64,000 nucleotides of DNA from Megalopta genalis (lineage: Eukaryota; Arthropoda; Insecta; Hymenoptera; Halictidae): positions 1-64,000 of the forward strand of contig NW_027476521.1 in assembly GCF_051020955.1 (NCBI RefSeq). The letters run 5' to 3'. The first letter of the stretch is position 1. Each line of letters begins with the position of its first letter. Shown piece by piece: positions 29,409-39,240 of this stretch. The position numbers and the translations under genes are program-made. The notes under the pieces are model-generated. The model did not search any database and was not told the origin of the DNA. It was given only the letters and a program-made list of their open reading frames with translations.

Positions 29409-30046
29409 TATACGAAATACAAGAAGGGATTCAAATCGATAATAGAAAAGAGAAGACACGAATTTTTTTCGATCGCGTCGCATAAAACAATCGGCTCTTT
29501 TCAGGGCCATACATATTAACCCCGGAAAGTACGTCCATAAATATTATTGATAAGTGATCAGTGTTTAGTGACCATGTAGTGAAAGTAAACGTTGAAATTG
29601 CCTGCCCGGAGACATTCTTCTCTTCGTCACCGTCGGCTACAGATCAGCTGCGCAGTTCATCAAAAATTGTACGAGGTCAATGCACTATCCTCCTGCACCC
29701 ATTTCCGTGCATGAAGTGGATTTACAACTAAATGGGTGAGTTTTTTATTAATTATATTCTTCATATACAAATTACATACGCCTTTTAACGCGAATATTTA
29801 TTATTAAATTAGCTTTGCGAATCATTCGTTGAACTGTGTTCGGAAACGGTATTATTTAAATTAAAATATCATTTACGTACCTTGTTAAACTTCACTGTAC
29901 ACGTTGCTTAAAAATTTCGTATCTTACTCATGAGGTGTCATGCACACTAGAAAATTAAAACGGCCGTCACAGTTAAATTACTTATTATTTCGAATTCGAA
30001 AAATTAGTAAATATTCTTCAGACATTCTGAAGTAAGGATAAATAGC
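29409..30046 (+). other. Exon-like segment with conserved splice donor, then AT-rich arm end
   Basis: From about 29530 to 29735 the sequence is less AT-rich and ends ATGG|GTGAGT, a strong donor that is unchanged in the other arm (boundary at 44852). No long reading frame fits, so it could be a 5' untranslated or noncoding exon. The remainder to 30046 is AT-rich and shows nothing else. The segment could equally be part of an unrecognised repeat. Confidence 0.3.
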
Positions 30047-30716
30047 TCTAATATTTACAATATGTAACAATCCAAGGAAATCGCGACGTGCGAAAAGACC
30101 CTACCTACCTAGGTGACTGATTACCACTCAAAGGATTGCAGGGCAATCCTTTGGTCATTGTACTCGTCAAAATGGTCTACGTTATCTACGTAATAAAAAA
30201 AGAAAAATTCTGAACATTAACTCACTACTTGTTGGAAGGAGAGCGCTACGTTAGAGTCCTGGAACAAAAAGAAAAGCAGAGACATATTAAAATACCGTCC
30301 GTCAGCGTTCACGAAATAATTATTCAATTTTAATTGAATAATTGAAATAATTGAAAATTATGCTAACAAACCTGCCTCCTCGACGAAGCCCGACACGCTG
30401 CCTCTCGATCTCAGCAGTTATTTGCAGTAGCTATTTGCAGCAGTCATTTGCAGCAGCCATCTTCTTCAGATCTGCAACAGCAATACAAAATTCGGTTAAA
30501 TTCGATCGCAATGCGAAAACCGATTAAAATGAATAAGCAAAGAGCTGCGACGTACCACGTAGCAATCTTTGTTGTCGCGATTGATTTTGTCGTCCTTGGA
30601 TTTCGAGGAAAATGATGCAATGGTCAGCCGAAAACCCACCCGAATACGGTGTAACCGAGGCCCACGGTCGAATACATAAATAGAACGATGAATCTGCGAC
30701 GTGAAAATCGCGGCAG
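30047..30716. other. Start of single-copy spacer; hairpin and short repeats
   Basis: A perfect hairpin, AAAGGATTGC-AGG-GCAATCCTTT, lies at 30130-30152, 84 bp inside the arm breakpoint. At 30413-30458 a TATTTGCAGCAGT-like unit repeats about three times. No gene is seen. Confidence 0.6.
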
Positions 30717-30805
30717 CGAGCGCGATCAAGCGCGATCAAGTACGATCAAGCACGATCTCAAGCGCGATCTCAACGGAGAGATCAGGCGCGATCTCAAGCC
30801 GGATG
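30717..30805 (+). repeat. 10-12-bp minisatellite (GCGCGATCAA / GCGCGATCTCAA)
   Basis: Seven to eight adjacent units vary from GCGCGATCAA (10 bp) to GCGCGATCTCAA (12 bp). The local frame rich in Arg/Asp is a by-product of this repeat. Confidence 0.8.
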
Positions 30806-30984
30806 ATCGATCGCAATTTCAAGGGAAATTAAGCGTGACCTCGGGCGAGATGAAGCGCGTTCAAGCGCCGATTATCCCGGCGAGCCGATGTGCCAATTAA
30901 ATATTTCAGCGGATGATATTCCAAAATAATATATAATAAATATCACGAAATAACCGGAGAATAGAATTTAGCGAACGCCGAGAA

Positions 30985-31165
30985 TGCCGGAGGATAAGGT
31001 GACCGAGAATATCGCGGACCAACCCCTTTCGATTCGAAATCGCCGAGCAAATGATTCGAGGAATGACGGAGCACGCGATCGCGGTCCGCGGACCCACCCT
31101 TCGCGAACCGAGGCTGCTGAGCAAATGACTTCGCGAATGTCGGACTAGCGGTCGCGTCGCCCCAC
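30985..31165 (+). repeat. Degenerate tandem repeat of about 60-75 bp
   Basis: Three diverged GC-richer units share GAGCAAATGA followed by TTCGMGAATG, and end in ATCGCGGWCC or GGTCGCG followed by ACCC. Unit borders are approximate. Confidence 0.5.
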
Positions 31166-31179
31166 CCGTTCGACAGTAT

Positions 31180-31400
31180 TTACAGCCGCGCCCCGATTTA
31201 TTAGGGTATACAGGCGACCGCTAGTCGGCACAAAAAATACGACTGTTACTATTCTCCCTTGAAGCAGGTCGAAACCAGAAACACTGCGCAATTTGCTTGC
31301 GTACCCGTCGAATGAGAAAACAGACCCCGTTGTATCCTCACTACCCTGTTGCTGCGTCGTTCCACGCGAAGTCGAACATTGCGTTGTGCAATCATTTTTC
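31180..31400 (+). repeat. Dispersed repeat, first of two direct copies
   Basis: Begins ACAGCCGCGCCCCGATTTAT, contains CGGCACAAAAAATAC and CTGTTACTATTCTCC, and ends GTTGTGCAATCATTTTT. It is repeated in the same orientation at 31580-31793 with substitutions and indels. Two direct copies with sharp ends suggest LTR-like ends or a short nonautonomous element. The family is not recognised. Confidence 0.75.
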
Positions 31401-31579
31401 AAGTAATATGTCAACCGGTTTCATATCGGAAGACATTTTAACTGTGAATATAATATAGAATGAATGTTTCAATAATTTCTCCGATTTGTAGGATTTTCAT
31501 TTTGTATAATTTAAGTGCGGTTTATAGATGCGTAATTAACTTAGAGTTTGACGTATTGTTTTCGACATCCTCGTGACGT
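31401..31579. other. Sequence between the two direct repeats
   Basis: About 180 bp of AT-rich sequence with no reading frame of note. If the flanking copies were LTRs, this would be a very short interior. Confidence 0.4.
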
Positions 31580-31793
31580 ATTACAGCCGCGCCCCGATTT
31601 ATTAGAGTATAGAGACGACCGTGAGTCGGCACAAAAAATACAACTGTTACTATTCTCCTTTGAAACAAGTCGAAACCGAAACGCCGCGCAATTCGCGCAA
31701 TAAAAAACTAACCCCCGTTACGTCACCCTGTTGTTGTGTCGTTCCGCGCGAAATCAAATATTTCGTTGTGCAATCATTTTTTCGGACCATTAT
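31580..31793 (+). repeat. Dispersed repeat, second direct copy
   Basis: Same start (ACAGCCGCGCCCCGATTTAT) and same end (GTTGTGCAATCATTTTTT) as the copy at 31180-31400, starting 400 bp away. It is followed by an AT-rich TTA-type low-complexity stretch to about 31940. Confidence 0.75.
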
Positions 31794-32108
31794 TCAGATA
31801 TTATTATATCATTATTGCGATTATTATAACGTTAAAATTATGTTGGAACGTATTATATTATTATATGATCATAGTATTATAATATTGTTATTATAATTAC
31901 TATGATTATTATAATAACAATTAATATATTAATATAATTTTGAGTGGCAAGTCACCGGTCGAACGCGAAGGATTAAATGATTGAGAAGATAAGAAATATA
32001 AAATTACGTACGTTCCCGTGCGACTGCGCTATATGTAAAATTACATATTTATTAACAGATATATTATTGCGTAATTGCAATTAACGGTCGCGTACACTAT
32101 TTTTACAG

Positions 32109-33150
32109 ATAGCTCCATAGGATGCCACATCAACGCGCAAACGGATTTAAAAGACGAATACGTACAGGTTGTCGATACGTAAGTAAATTTTCTCGTCTTC
32201 CAAAGAATATATTATAATTTCAAAAACGCAAATAACTTCTTCGATATTGGACCGAACGCGACTTTAATGTCTCAATGTTTTCGAAGTCTTACTTATTAAT
32301 TTATTATTTTTGAATTCGGGAATTTCAATTCGGTTGCATCATCATTTGCGATTCATGCAATTTAATTGTCCAGTATTTTGCAATTGTGCTGCGATTGGAA
32401 TTACGAATTGCATTGTAATTGAATCGAATTGAATAGAGATCCGAATCACAGATTACAATGTGATCGAATGACAATGTAATTGAATTGCAATGCGATCGAA
32501 TTACAATATAATTGAATCACGATGTGACGGAATTACAACGCGATTGAATTGCGATGTAACCTTTATTCATTAAAATTCCTCGAGCAATTCGATCGTAACT
32601 CTCCGCGAGCCTAGCCAAGGGGAAGCTAATTTAAAAAACTTGAATAAAATACATTCAGTCGAAAAATATGCAAGTTACACTTCGACAGAAATATTCCGTC
32701 GTCTTCTCAGATTGGCCTCGATCTCCCAAAGAAGATTCCTAAACGTCTGGATGTCTTTCGATCCGATCTTCAAATTAACGAGATGGGGCGTCGTTCAAGG
32801 CTTCGTCGACAAAGTAAATATTCTCATTTCACCGTCTAACCCGAACGAGGTGCATAAAGGGAGAATGGCATCGAGGGCCACGTGTGTCACGTACAATGAT
32901 CTTGTTCGCAGATCATCGCGGGGAGGAAGGGTTACCAAGTGCCAGACTTTGCTGGACTTTATGTTAGATCTGTTGCAGAACGGCGACGCCCTCACCGACG
33001 AGAACATTCGGAACGAGGTGAACACGTTCATATTCGCCGGTCTCGATACCACGGCCACCAGGGTGTCCTGGATCCTTTATGCGTTAGGCCCCCAACGGAG
33101 TATCAGGCGAGTGTACTGGCAACGCTCGTCGCGCCAGCGAATTCAACCCT
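32109..33150 (+). pseudogene. Cytochrome P450 CYP4-family gene fragment, broken
   Basis: Part of a membrane-bound monooxygenase gene of the CYP4 clan. A first exon at 32109-32178 is bounded by TTTTTACAG and GTAAGT and reads IGCHINAQTDLKDEYVQVVD, a known CYP4 segment. It joins in phase to an exon at 32711 (acceptor TTCTCAG) reading LASISQRRFLNVWMSF and then DPIFKLTRWG. About ten residues expected before GFVDK are missing. After GFVDK the frame runs through 90-100 nt that may be an intron (GTAAAT to TTCGCAG). It then gives LLDFMLDLLQNGDALTDENI and the I-helix with the oxygen-binding motif AGLDTT, then SWILYALG. A frameshift follows (PPTEYQA is in another frame) and all similarity ends. The N-terminal anchor, the ExxR motif and the heme-binding Cys loop are absent. 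Family assignment is firm; the fragment cannot make an enzyme. Confidence 0.85.
32395..32560 (+). repeat. Degenerate 16-18-bp tandem repeat inside a P450 intron
   Basis: About nine units of the type GAATTACAATGTGATT follow each other, with alternation of GATCGAAT and AATTGAAT. It lies between the two recognisable CYP4 exons. Confidence 0.6.
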
Positions 33151-33167
33151 TCTGGTATCGACCATGA

Positions 33168-33815
33168 GAATCGTGTGCACACGAGCGAAAAATTATCGAG
33201 CACGTTCGAGACGCAGTTCGGGCAAAGACTCGGCGAGAAAAATCGTATAAACTTTACAAACCTTTTTGTAAACGAGTGAAACAACATTCAAAGATGAACA
33301 TAGATTCGGAGATAAAACTGTTATTGGAAGTATGTATTAACCCTATGCGAGTTAACCCTCGAGGGGTGCACTCCGAGGCACCGCTAGAATTTTTGTATCA
33401 TCGAAATAATTCTTATATCAAGAAAGTCTACATTTGCACCATGTCATGTAAAATCGGAACACTGTAAGACGGAACAATTATTTTAGGTTTACAGTTGAAA
33501 CGGCTTCGAGCGCAAAGGGTTAAGAAAACAACAACGTTTTCCCATCAATTTTACCGATGGAAAAGGAAGGACGTGGATGTTAAAAGAGGGAAGGCGGATG
33601 ACGAAAGCGAAGCAATTTATCCGATATTTGTCCGACATCGCGTATTTAGTTTATTTGATTAGTATTTATATTGTTCTGCGAGAGGAACAGCGAGATGTTC
33701 GTCGAGTTTTTACCGAGTGCCACAAGATGCTTGTCGGTGTGGACGAATCTAAATGAAGCTCTCTTTGTTTCTCTACAGGAGCAAATTCTGGGCGAGTATT
33801 ATAACGTTGCGGGAA
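33168..33815. other. Intergenic, no gene seen
   Basis: Between the P450 remnant and the BEL/Pao relic. Short frames are present, but none resembles a known protein. No LTR matching the region downstream of the BEL/Pao relic was found. Confidence 0.5.
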
Positions 33816-33857
33816 CTGCTCTGCTCTGCTCTGCTCTGCTGCGCTCTGCTCCGCTGG
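33816..33857 (+). repeat. CTCTG pentanucleotide microsatellite
   Basis: About six tandem CTCTG units, the last two imperfect, immediately before the first recognisable BEL/Pao coding sequence. Confidence 0.85.
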
Positions 33858-33899
33858 CTGACGCAAGCCAGATTAGGGAATCAGAGTCCTGTAGCGCGC

Positions 33900-36376
33900 C
33901 CGTGGCGCAGCTACCGCAACTCCCATTGCCAAGGTTCGCCGGCTGCTACACGGAGTGGCCGAGCTTCTCGGATCAGTTTGAGTCGCTGGTCGTGAAGAAC
34001 TTGACTCTTCACGACGTCCAGCGACTACAGTACCTCACTACTCCGTGACAGCGGCGAACTTTGGCATCGCGTGGGCGGCCTTGGTCAAGAGGTATGACCG
34101 GAAGCGGCTGGTCGTCAGTGCGCTCCTGTCGAGCATCCTGGCCCTTGCGCCGCTCACCCGCGATCGCGACGGCAGCGTTCTCGCCTTGCTGCGTCGTCGC
34201 ACTAAGGAGGCGTAGGCCCAGCTGCGAAATTTGAGGCGGCCGGTGGATCACTGGGACGACCTGCTGGTCCACCTAACGGTGGAAAAACTCGATCCAAAGT
34301 CGAGAGAGGAGTGGATCCACGAAACCCGCGCCGCCGTTGATCCACCCACGTACGCCAGTCTCGACGAGTTCCTGGAGCATCGGGCCGGGTCCTTCGCGGA
34401 GCTCAGGATGGCTCCGGAGCCCTCGGCTACCTCCGCGGAGCGTAGGCCGGGCCGACCTCCACCACCGGTACGCTCCCACGCGATGGCGACGACGACGGCG
34501 AGCCGTTGCCGAAAGTACGGCGACAACCACCCGCTGTTCCGGTGCCCTGCGTTCAGGGGTATGGCGCTCAACCTGCGCAGGGATTTCGTTAGGGCGCGCG
34601 GTTGCTGTTTCAACTGCCTCCGTTCGGGACACCTCGCGACATGGTGTCCCTCCGCGTCGCGCTGCTCCGATTGTAACGGCTCGCACCACACCCTGATTCA
34701 CCAGAATTCCGGGGTTGGTGGCGGGCCACAGTCAACCACGGTAGAACCCAGGCGGGTAGCAGCGACGAACATCTCCGCATCGTCTGCGGTCCACAACTGC
34801 GTCGCACGCTGGAGCGGGAGCAGGGCCGTACTGCTCGCGACCGCTCTAGTATGGGTAGAGACACGCGCCGGGTGGGGGGGGGGGTAAGGCCGGTGAGGGT
34901 CTTGTTGGACCAGGGATCGGAGGCGACCTTCGTCTCCGAATCCCTCGTCCAGGCCCTCCGCATTCCTAAACGGCCCGCGGCTATCACCGTGGCGGGTGCG
35001 GGGGACGCGCCGGTGGATCGTGTGACTTCGCGGGTCGACCTGGTCTTACGGTTGACCGGGCGCGGGAACGCTCCTGTGCCGCTTTCCGCGTTCGTCCTCC
35101 GGAGACTAATTGGGTACGCGTCCAAGACGACCGTCGATATTCGCATTTACCCGCATCTGCAGGACCTCGTTTTAGCGGACCCTGATCCGACTTTAGATCT
35201 CCCAGTAGATCTCTTAATCGGGGCCGATCGTTACGGTGATGTGATTGTTCCCGGCCTGCGCAGCGGAACGACCGGCCAGCCCATCGCGCAGGAAACGGTA
35301 TTCGGTTGGGTCGTCTCGGGCGCCTCATCGACACCCGCGAACGATCCCGATCCCTCCGTGGCGTCCCTGCACTGTCGCGCGGAGGAGCAGTTGGAGCAGC
35401 AATTGCGATTGTTCTGGGAGCTCGAGGAGGCGAGTCCCAAATCTGTTCTCTCCTCTGACGAGTCGAGGTGCGAGGAACATTTCGTCAAAACAGTCTCACG
35501 GCGGGCGGACGGACGATGCGTGGTTCGTTTACCCCTGCGTACCGAACCACCCCTCGCTCTCGGCTCGTCAAAGGGCCGTGCCCTAGTCATGCTCCGTGGA
35601 GTCGAGCGGCGACTCAGGGGCGACAGTCAGTTGGAGACCGCGTACCGGGACTTTCTGGCCGAATATGAGGCCCTCGAGCATATGGAGGAGGCCCCTCAGG
35701 GACCGCAGGATGGCGCGGTGTTCCCTCTGCACCACCCAGTGGTCAAGCGGAACGTGGACGGAACACCGCGCTTCCGCGTTGTTTTCAAGGCCTCTAGCAC
35801 CACTTCTAACGGACTGTCGCTGAACGATTACTTACTGACCGGGCCGAAGTTGCAGTGAGACATCTTCTCGGTACTGTTGCGCTGGCGAGTCCCGCGATTC
35901 GCCCTCAAGGCCGACATCGAGAAGCCTGCCGTGACGAGCTCACACACCTCCTAGGGCGTGGGGGCTTCAAGCCAGGAAAATGGGCAGCCAACACCCTTCT
36001 GGTGTTGGCGAATAGCCAGAAGTCGGCGGCGGTGGACCTCACGGGGGCTGCTCATCAGCACCATCCCGTGTTGCGGGTGGATTGGAGTCCGGACTCCGAC
36101 TCCTTCGGGTTCACCGTCGTCCCAGACTCCGCTCCGTCGGTCACGAAGAGAGCGGTGATATCGGTGATCGCGCGCTTGTACGATCCGCTAGGCTGGGCGG
36201 CATCGGCAGTAATCAAAGTAAAAATATTGCTGCAGGAGCTATGGTTGGGGGATGCGGATTGGGATGCTCCGCTCCCGGACGAGCTCAATCAGACGTGGCG
36301 CGAACTCGTCGCCGAGTTACCGCTCTTAATCGCCGCGCGTGTGCCACGCTGGTTTGGCTCCTTTTTTCTCGTATAA
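33900..36376 (+). pseudogene. BEL/Pao LTR retrotransposon relic (gag, protease, partial RT and Pao domain)
   Basis: Gag begins near 33905 with LPLPRFAGCYTEWPSFSDQF, typical of DUF1759. The frame breaks at 34046. It resumes near 34048 with ANFGIAWAALVKRYDRKRL, has an in-frame stop near 34213, and continues to a zinc-knuckle region (CFNCLRSGHLATWC and CSDCNGSHHTLIH). A run of about twelve G near 34874 shifts the frame. The protease follows in the frame from about 34887 to 35857: LLDQGSEATFVSE is the aspartic active site, with DLLIGAD downstream. The start of the reverse transcriptase (FRVVFKASSTTSNGLSLNDY) ends at a stop at 35858. After DIFSVLLRW and ALKADIEK the sequence jumps to RDELTHLLGRGGF, so the catalytic palm is deleted. 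A Pao domain follows with TKRAVISVIARLYDPLGW and ILLQELW, then PRW, ending at 36376. RNase H and integrase are not seen. It is GC-richer than its surroundings and cannot be active. Confidence 0.88.
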
Positions 36377-36399
36377 ACGGCGAGGCGGCGAGACAATAA

Positions 36400-36880
36400 C
36401 ACGATCAACGTGCGTTGGCCCGACCGTCAAACGCTCGCTTCGGCCGTATGTATACGCGGCGTTTTTGCCTTAGAAGGCAATGACCCGGCCATCGACACCT
36501 GACGATGCTTCCCCTTGAACATCGGCCAGGTGTCTATATATACTGCCGCACATTTCGATAAACGTTACAATTCGATACAATACAGTGCAACGCAATACAA
36601 TTTGGATTGTCAAGATTTCGGTCGTTAACGTCACGTGTTTAATTCTGCGCCCTTGCGACCATCCGAATCCCTGCTTCACTTTTCTACGGTGAACGGAGCC
36701 GTGCTCCAACAATCGTAATTATTAACAATTCTTTTGCGCCGTGCGCAACACATTTTATACAAGTTTACGTGGACTGTTGAGGCCGCAATACCTCAGCGAG
36801 CGACACGTCGTCGGACTACATCATTTTGTCTCCTTACGACCTCCGGCGATTATTTTGTGCCGTACGCAACAATAATAAAA
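36400..36880 (+). other. Possible LTR remnant downstream of the BEL/Pao relic
   Basis: Contains a TATA-like CTATATATACTG near 36532 and a direct repeat, TTTTGCGCCGTGCGCAACA near 36733 and TTTTGTGCCGTACGCAACA near 36852. No matching copy lies upstream of the relic, so an LTR cannot be proved. Confidence 0.25.
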
Positions 36881-37056
36881 TTATGATATCTATAAAAGTA
36901 AAAGGATTAGCGTTTACTTCTAGTATTTACATCAATACTACTACTAGTATTTACATTTCGGCTCGTATTGCGACTGTCCTCGAGCATCAGTCTGGTCTGG
37001 TCTGTTTAGCGCGATTTGACGGCTACCGCTTGGGTAGTCGAGTTTCGTCGAGCTAA

Positions 37057-37237
37057 ATGGCACGGGAAGGGGTTAGTGTTCGCATGTCCGGAAATGATTT
37101 TGCTCTTTTACTACTTTCACGTACACGGCGGATTTCGCTGATAAAAACATCGCCGACCACGTACCGCCACGGGACTGAGCGGCCGCACGGTCAGCGTGAC
37201 CTCGTAAAATCCCCAAAATTAGCATTTGAAAAATATG
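37057..37237 (+). CDS. Possible first exon of the unrecognised spliced gene
   Basis: An ATG frame from 37057 reaches KSPKLAFEKYG and then TATG|GTAAGA, a good donor, at 37237. The phase (one base over) fits the acceptor at 37765. The Arg-rich start does not look conserved, and a frame on the other strand is also open. The link to the downstream exons rests on splice-site and phase fit alone. Confidence 0.25.
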
Positions 37238-37764
37238 GTAAGACGATGACCATTTCCCCCGCCAAACAGGACAGAGGTACAAGAAAAAGTAACCACAAGG
37301 GTATTCCTTAGTTACATGTGTAAAAAATGCTTTTTGAGGGTGAAGAAATAATGTGCGCAAAATTTCAAAGCGACTGGACAATGGTAACCGGTGTCGCATC
37401 GGGATCAAAGATTTGAAATTTCTATTATTTACGTTAATTTTAATATAAATGTGCTCCACTGTTTTAGAGGCAGTACTAAATATTTTTTAATGAAAATATA
37501 ATCTTACGTGTATATAATATTATCGAGACTTAATTTAAAATTATACGCTATAATAAAATTAATTGAAATATCTTATAAAATGTTACATACTGGTCAATAT
37601 ACGGCTTTTATCCAGATTGATTTGCTGGCATTTGGATGACGTCAACGATAATCTTCCAATACTTGTAAAATGAATTGTTTATTATATTTATTTTTCTTTA
37701 ATAAGTTAGTACATACGGTGATAAAGTTCAAGCCTCGTTCTACATGTCACACAATTTTTATTAG

Positions 37765-38152
37765 GCTCTCAGGAGGAAGAAAGAAGAAACGTAAATGAAG
37801 AAACGAAAGAACTTCAAGAAGATCCGTATGAAATGATTATTCACAGTAAGGAAATTGTGTACAGAAATTACGTATTCTAATCGAGAGACTAACATTTGAA
37901 ACAGCAGCTACACCATCTTACATAAAATATCTCGTGCAGGCATTAAAATCATATCTCTTCGGCAAGAGAGCATCAGATAAGTAAGTACATACGTAATCAT
38001 ACAATGGTAAAAATTCGCAGCCAATTTGAATATGAATTATTTACAAATTAATTTTCTGTTACATTATGTGTTATTAAAGAATAGAGGAAAACCATCACCT
38101 TTCGCCACGACACTTCACAATTCCAAGGACGATATGCAACAAAACAATTTAA
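37765..38152 (+). CDS. Unrecognised gene, last three exons
   Basis: Three short exons join in one frame. Exon A (37765-37845) follows ATTTTTATTAG and reads SQEEERRNVNEETKELQEDP then YEMIIH, ending A|GTAAGG. A 59-bp intron contains GACTAAC about 14 bp before its acceptor AAACAG, a clear branch site. Exon B (37905-37980) reads ATPSYIKYLVQALKSYLFGK then RASD and ends AA|GTAAGT, a near-perfect donor. A 99-bp intron ends TTATTAAAG. Exon C (38080-38152) reads IEENHHLSPRHFTIPRTICN then KTI and a TAA stop. All phases agree (1 then 2). AATAAA lies at 38260 and again at 38265. The product is hydrophilic: an acidic stretch, then a basic helix-like segment, with no signal peptide or motif I know. I cannot name it. 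A fossil of a real gene is possible. The acceptor of exon B is of NAGNAG type (37904 or 37907). Confidence 0.5.
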
Positions 38153-38259
38153 CGTAGAATACAATTTTGTACTCTTCTAATTATGCATGATATCAATGCA
38201 GCTTTTCAAGTACAGTTTTTAAAAATAACAATGTATTTTACTTAGATAACTACAACGAT

Positions 38260-38270
38260 AATAAAATAAA
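38260..38270 (+). terminator. Overlapping polyadenylation signals
   Basis: AATAAA at 38260-38265 and 38265-38270, 108 bp after the stop of the unrecognised spliced gene. In AT-rich DNA this alone is weak evidence. Confidence 0.3.
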
Positions 38271-38749
38271 ATGAATTACACATTAAGTATTTGATAAATA
38301 AATGTAATCGAAATTATGTCGTCTTTGATTTTATTGTAAACAGAAATATTTGTCCAAACTATATCATGTTTGGTGTCATTTTAATCATATAAGTATCAGG
38401 AATATATTTAAAAAATAAGTATTAAAATGTTGAAATTAAAAAAAAGTTATGTCATTGTATTATGAATTGCCTTTCGGGAATTCGAGTCAAAGGAGGCGCG
38501 GCGCGTGCCGCAACACACGTATTCGCAGACTCCGTCGAACCTTAGTATTCGCGTAGCGAGGAAATTGATAAAATACAAGGCCATTGCAATATCACGGCGT
38601 CAGTGATGACTGACTAAAATTATGCGAGGATGAGAGAAACTACTACAACTTCTTTGAAACTGGATCAAATGATTTGAATTTTTTCTATATGATAGAAAGA
38701 CTAATATACTAGACAATAACTAAATTACTTTGATACAATTTTGCTATTA
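38271..38749. other. Intergenic, no gene seen
   Basis: AT-rich with a GC patch (GGAGGCGCGGCGCGTGCCGC) near 38491. Nothing else is recognised. Confidence 0.5.
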
Positions 38750-38793
38750 CAGTAGACCTCCGTTTATTTGGACTCTGTTTATCTGACATAGTA
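38750..38793 (+). mobile_element. Pogo/Tigger-like transposon terminus
   Basis: CAGTAGACCTCCGTTTATTT continues with a second GACTCTGTTTATCTGACA, the form of terminal repeats of pogo-type Tc1/mariner elements (CAGTAGACC plus repeated GTTTATCCG). The opposite end and a transposase were not found, so it is a fragment at most. Confidence 0.4.
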
Positions 38794-39099
38794 ACATGTT
38801 TACCGACAAGTAGATGTCAGGAACGATGCCCCTCTTACCCGACTCTAGTCTACGCGACTGTTTTTGCTTCTTACTTAAAAAGTCTAGCATAGTCTTCCTG
38901 CGAAGAATGTGAGATAAGTAACGATTTAATTAAGTTACTCGTATCTGTTTGATTCATCCAGAAACTATATTTTCAGTATGACTTCTCATAAATCAAACGA
39001 AAAAGTAAAAGTAAGTGCTTTGTATTGACGAAAAATTTGTAATTAATAGACGCTTGAGAAAAAATTAATTAAACAATTAATCCCCCTTGTCTCGTAAAT

Positions 39100-39240
39100 A
39101 TGATATTGGTATATATATATGTATATGTATATTTATCAACTATACATCTATGTATATATGTATACAGTACATATATACATATATACAAATACTATTCGTA
39201 CAGTAGATGTACGAATACCAACTATACATACACATAAGCG
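39100..39240. repeat. TA/TATG-rich low-complexity tract with a hairpin
   Basis: Runs of TATATATATGTATATG are followed by ATTCGTACAGTAGATGTACGAAT-type sequence (9-bp stem, 5-nt loop) near 39195. Confidence 0.7.

Larger units (their letters stand above)
25018..30046 (+). repeat. Left arm of the large inverted duplication
   Basis: This segment is the reverse complement of 44541-49577 with scattered substitutions. It contains about 0.87 kb of satellite, a piggyBac relic, a small zinc-finger gene and a flanking exon-like segment. The inner end is sharp: the match ends after AAGGATAAATAGC at 30046. The outer end lies inside the satellite near 25018, where the two sides carry different units after a shared GCTAAATCATGT (read outward from the centre). 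Differences between arms include ATTAGATATTG versus ATTAGTTATTG in the piggyBac N-terminus and GGAATTGCTATAG versus GGAATTGATATAG in the zinc-finger 5' leader. Confidence 0.93.

Noticed and set aside
34248..35590. Several antisense and alternate frames of 100-180 codons over the BEL/Pao relic
   Set aside because: GC-rich coding DNA leaves stop-poor shadow frames. Only the sense frames match gag, protease and Pao domains.
37073..37459. Antisense 128-codon frame overlapping the possible first exon
   Set aside because: No start or splice context and no recognised domain. Kept only as a caution about the overlapping sense exon.
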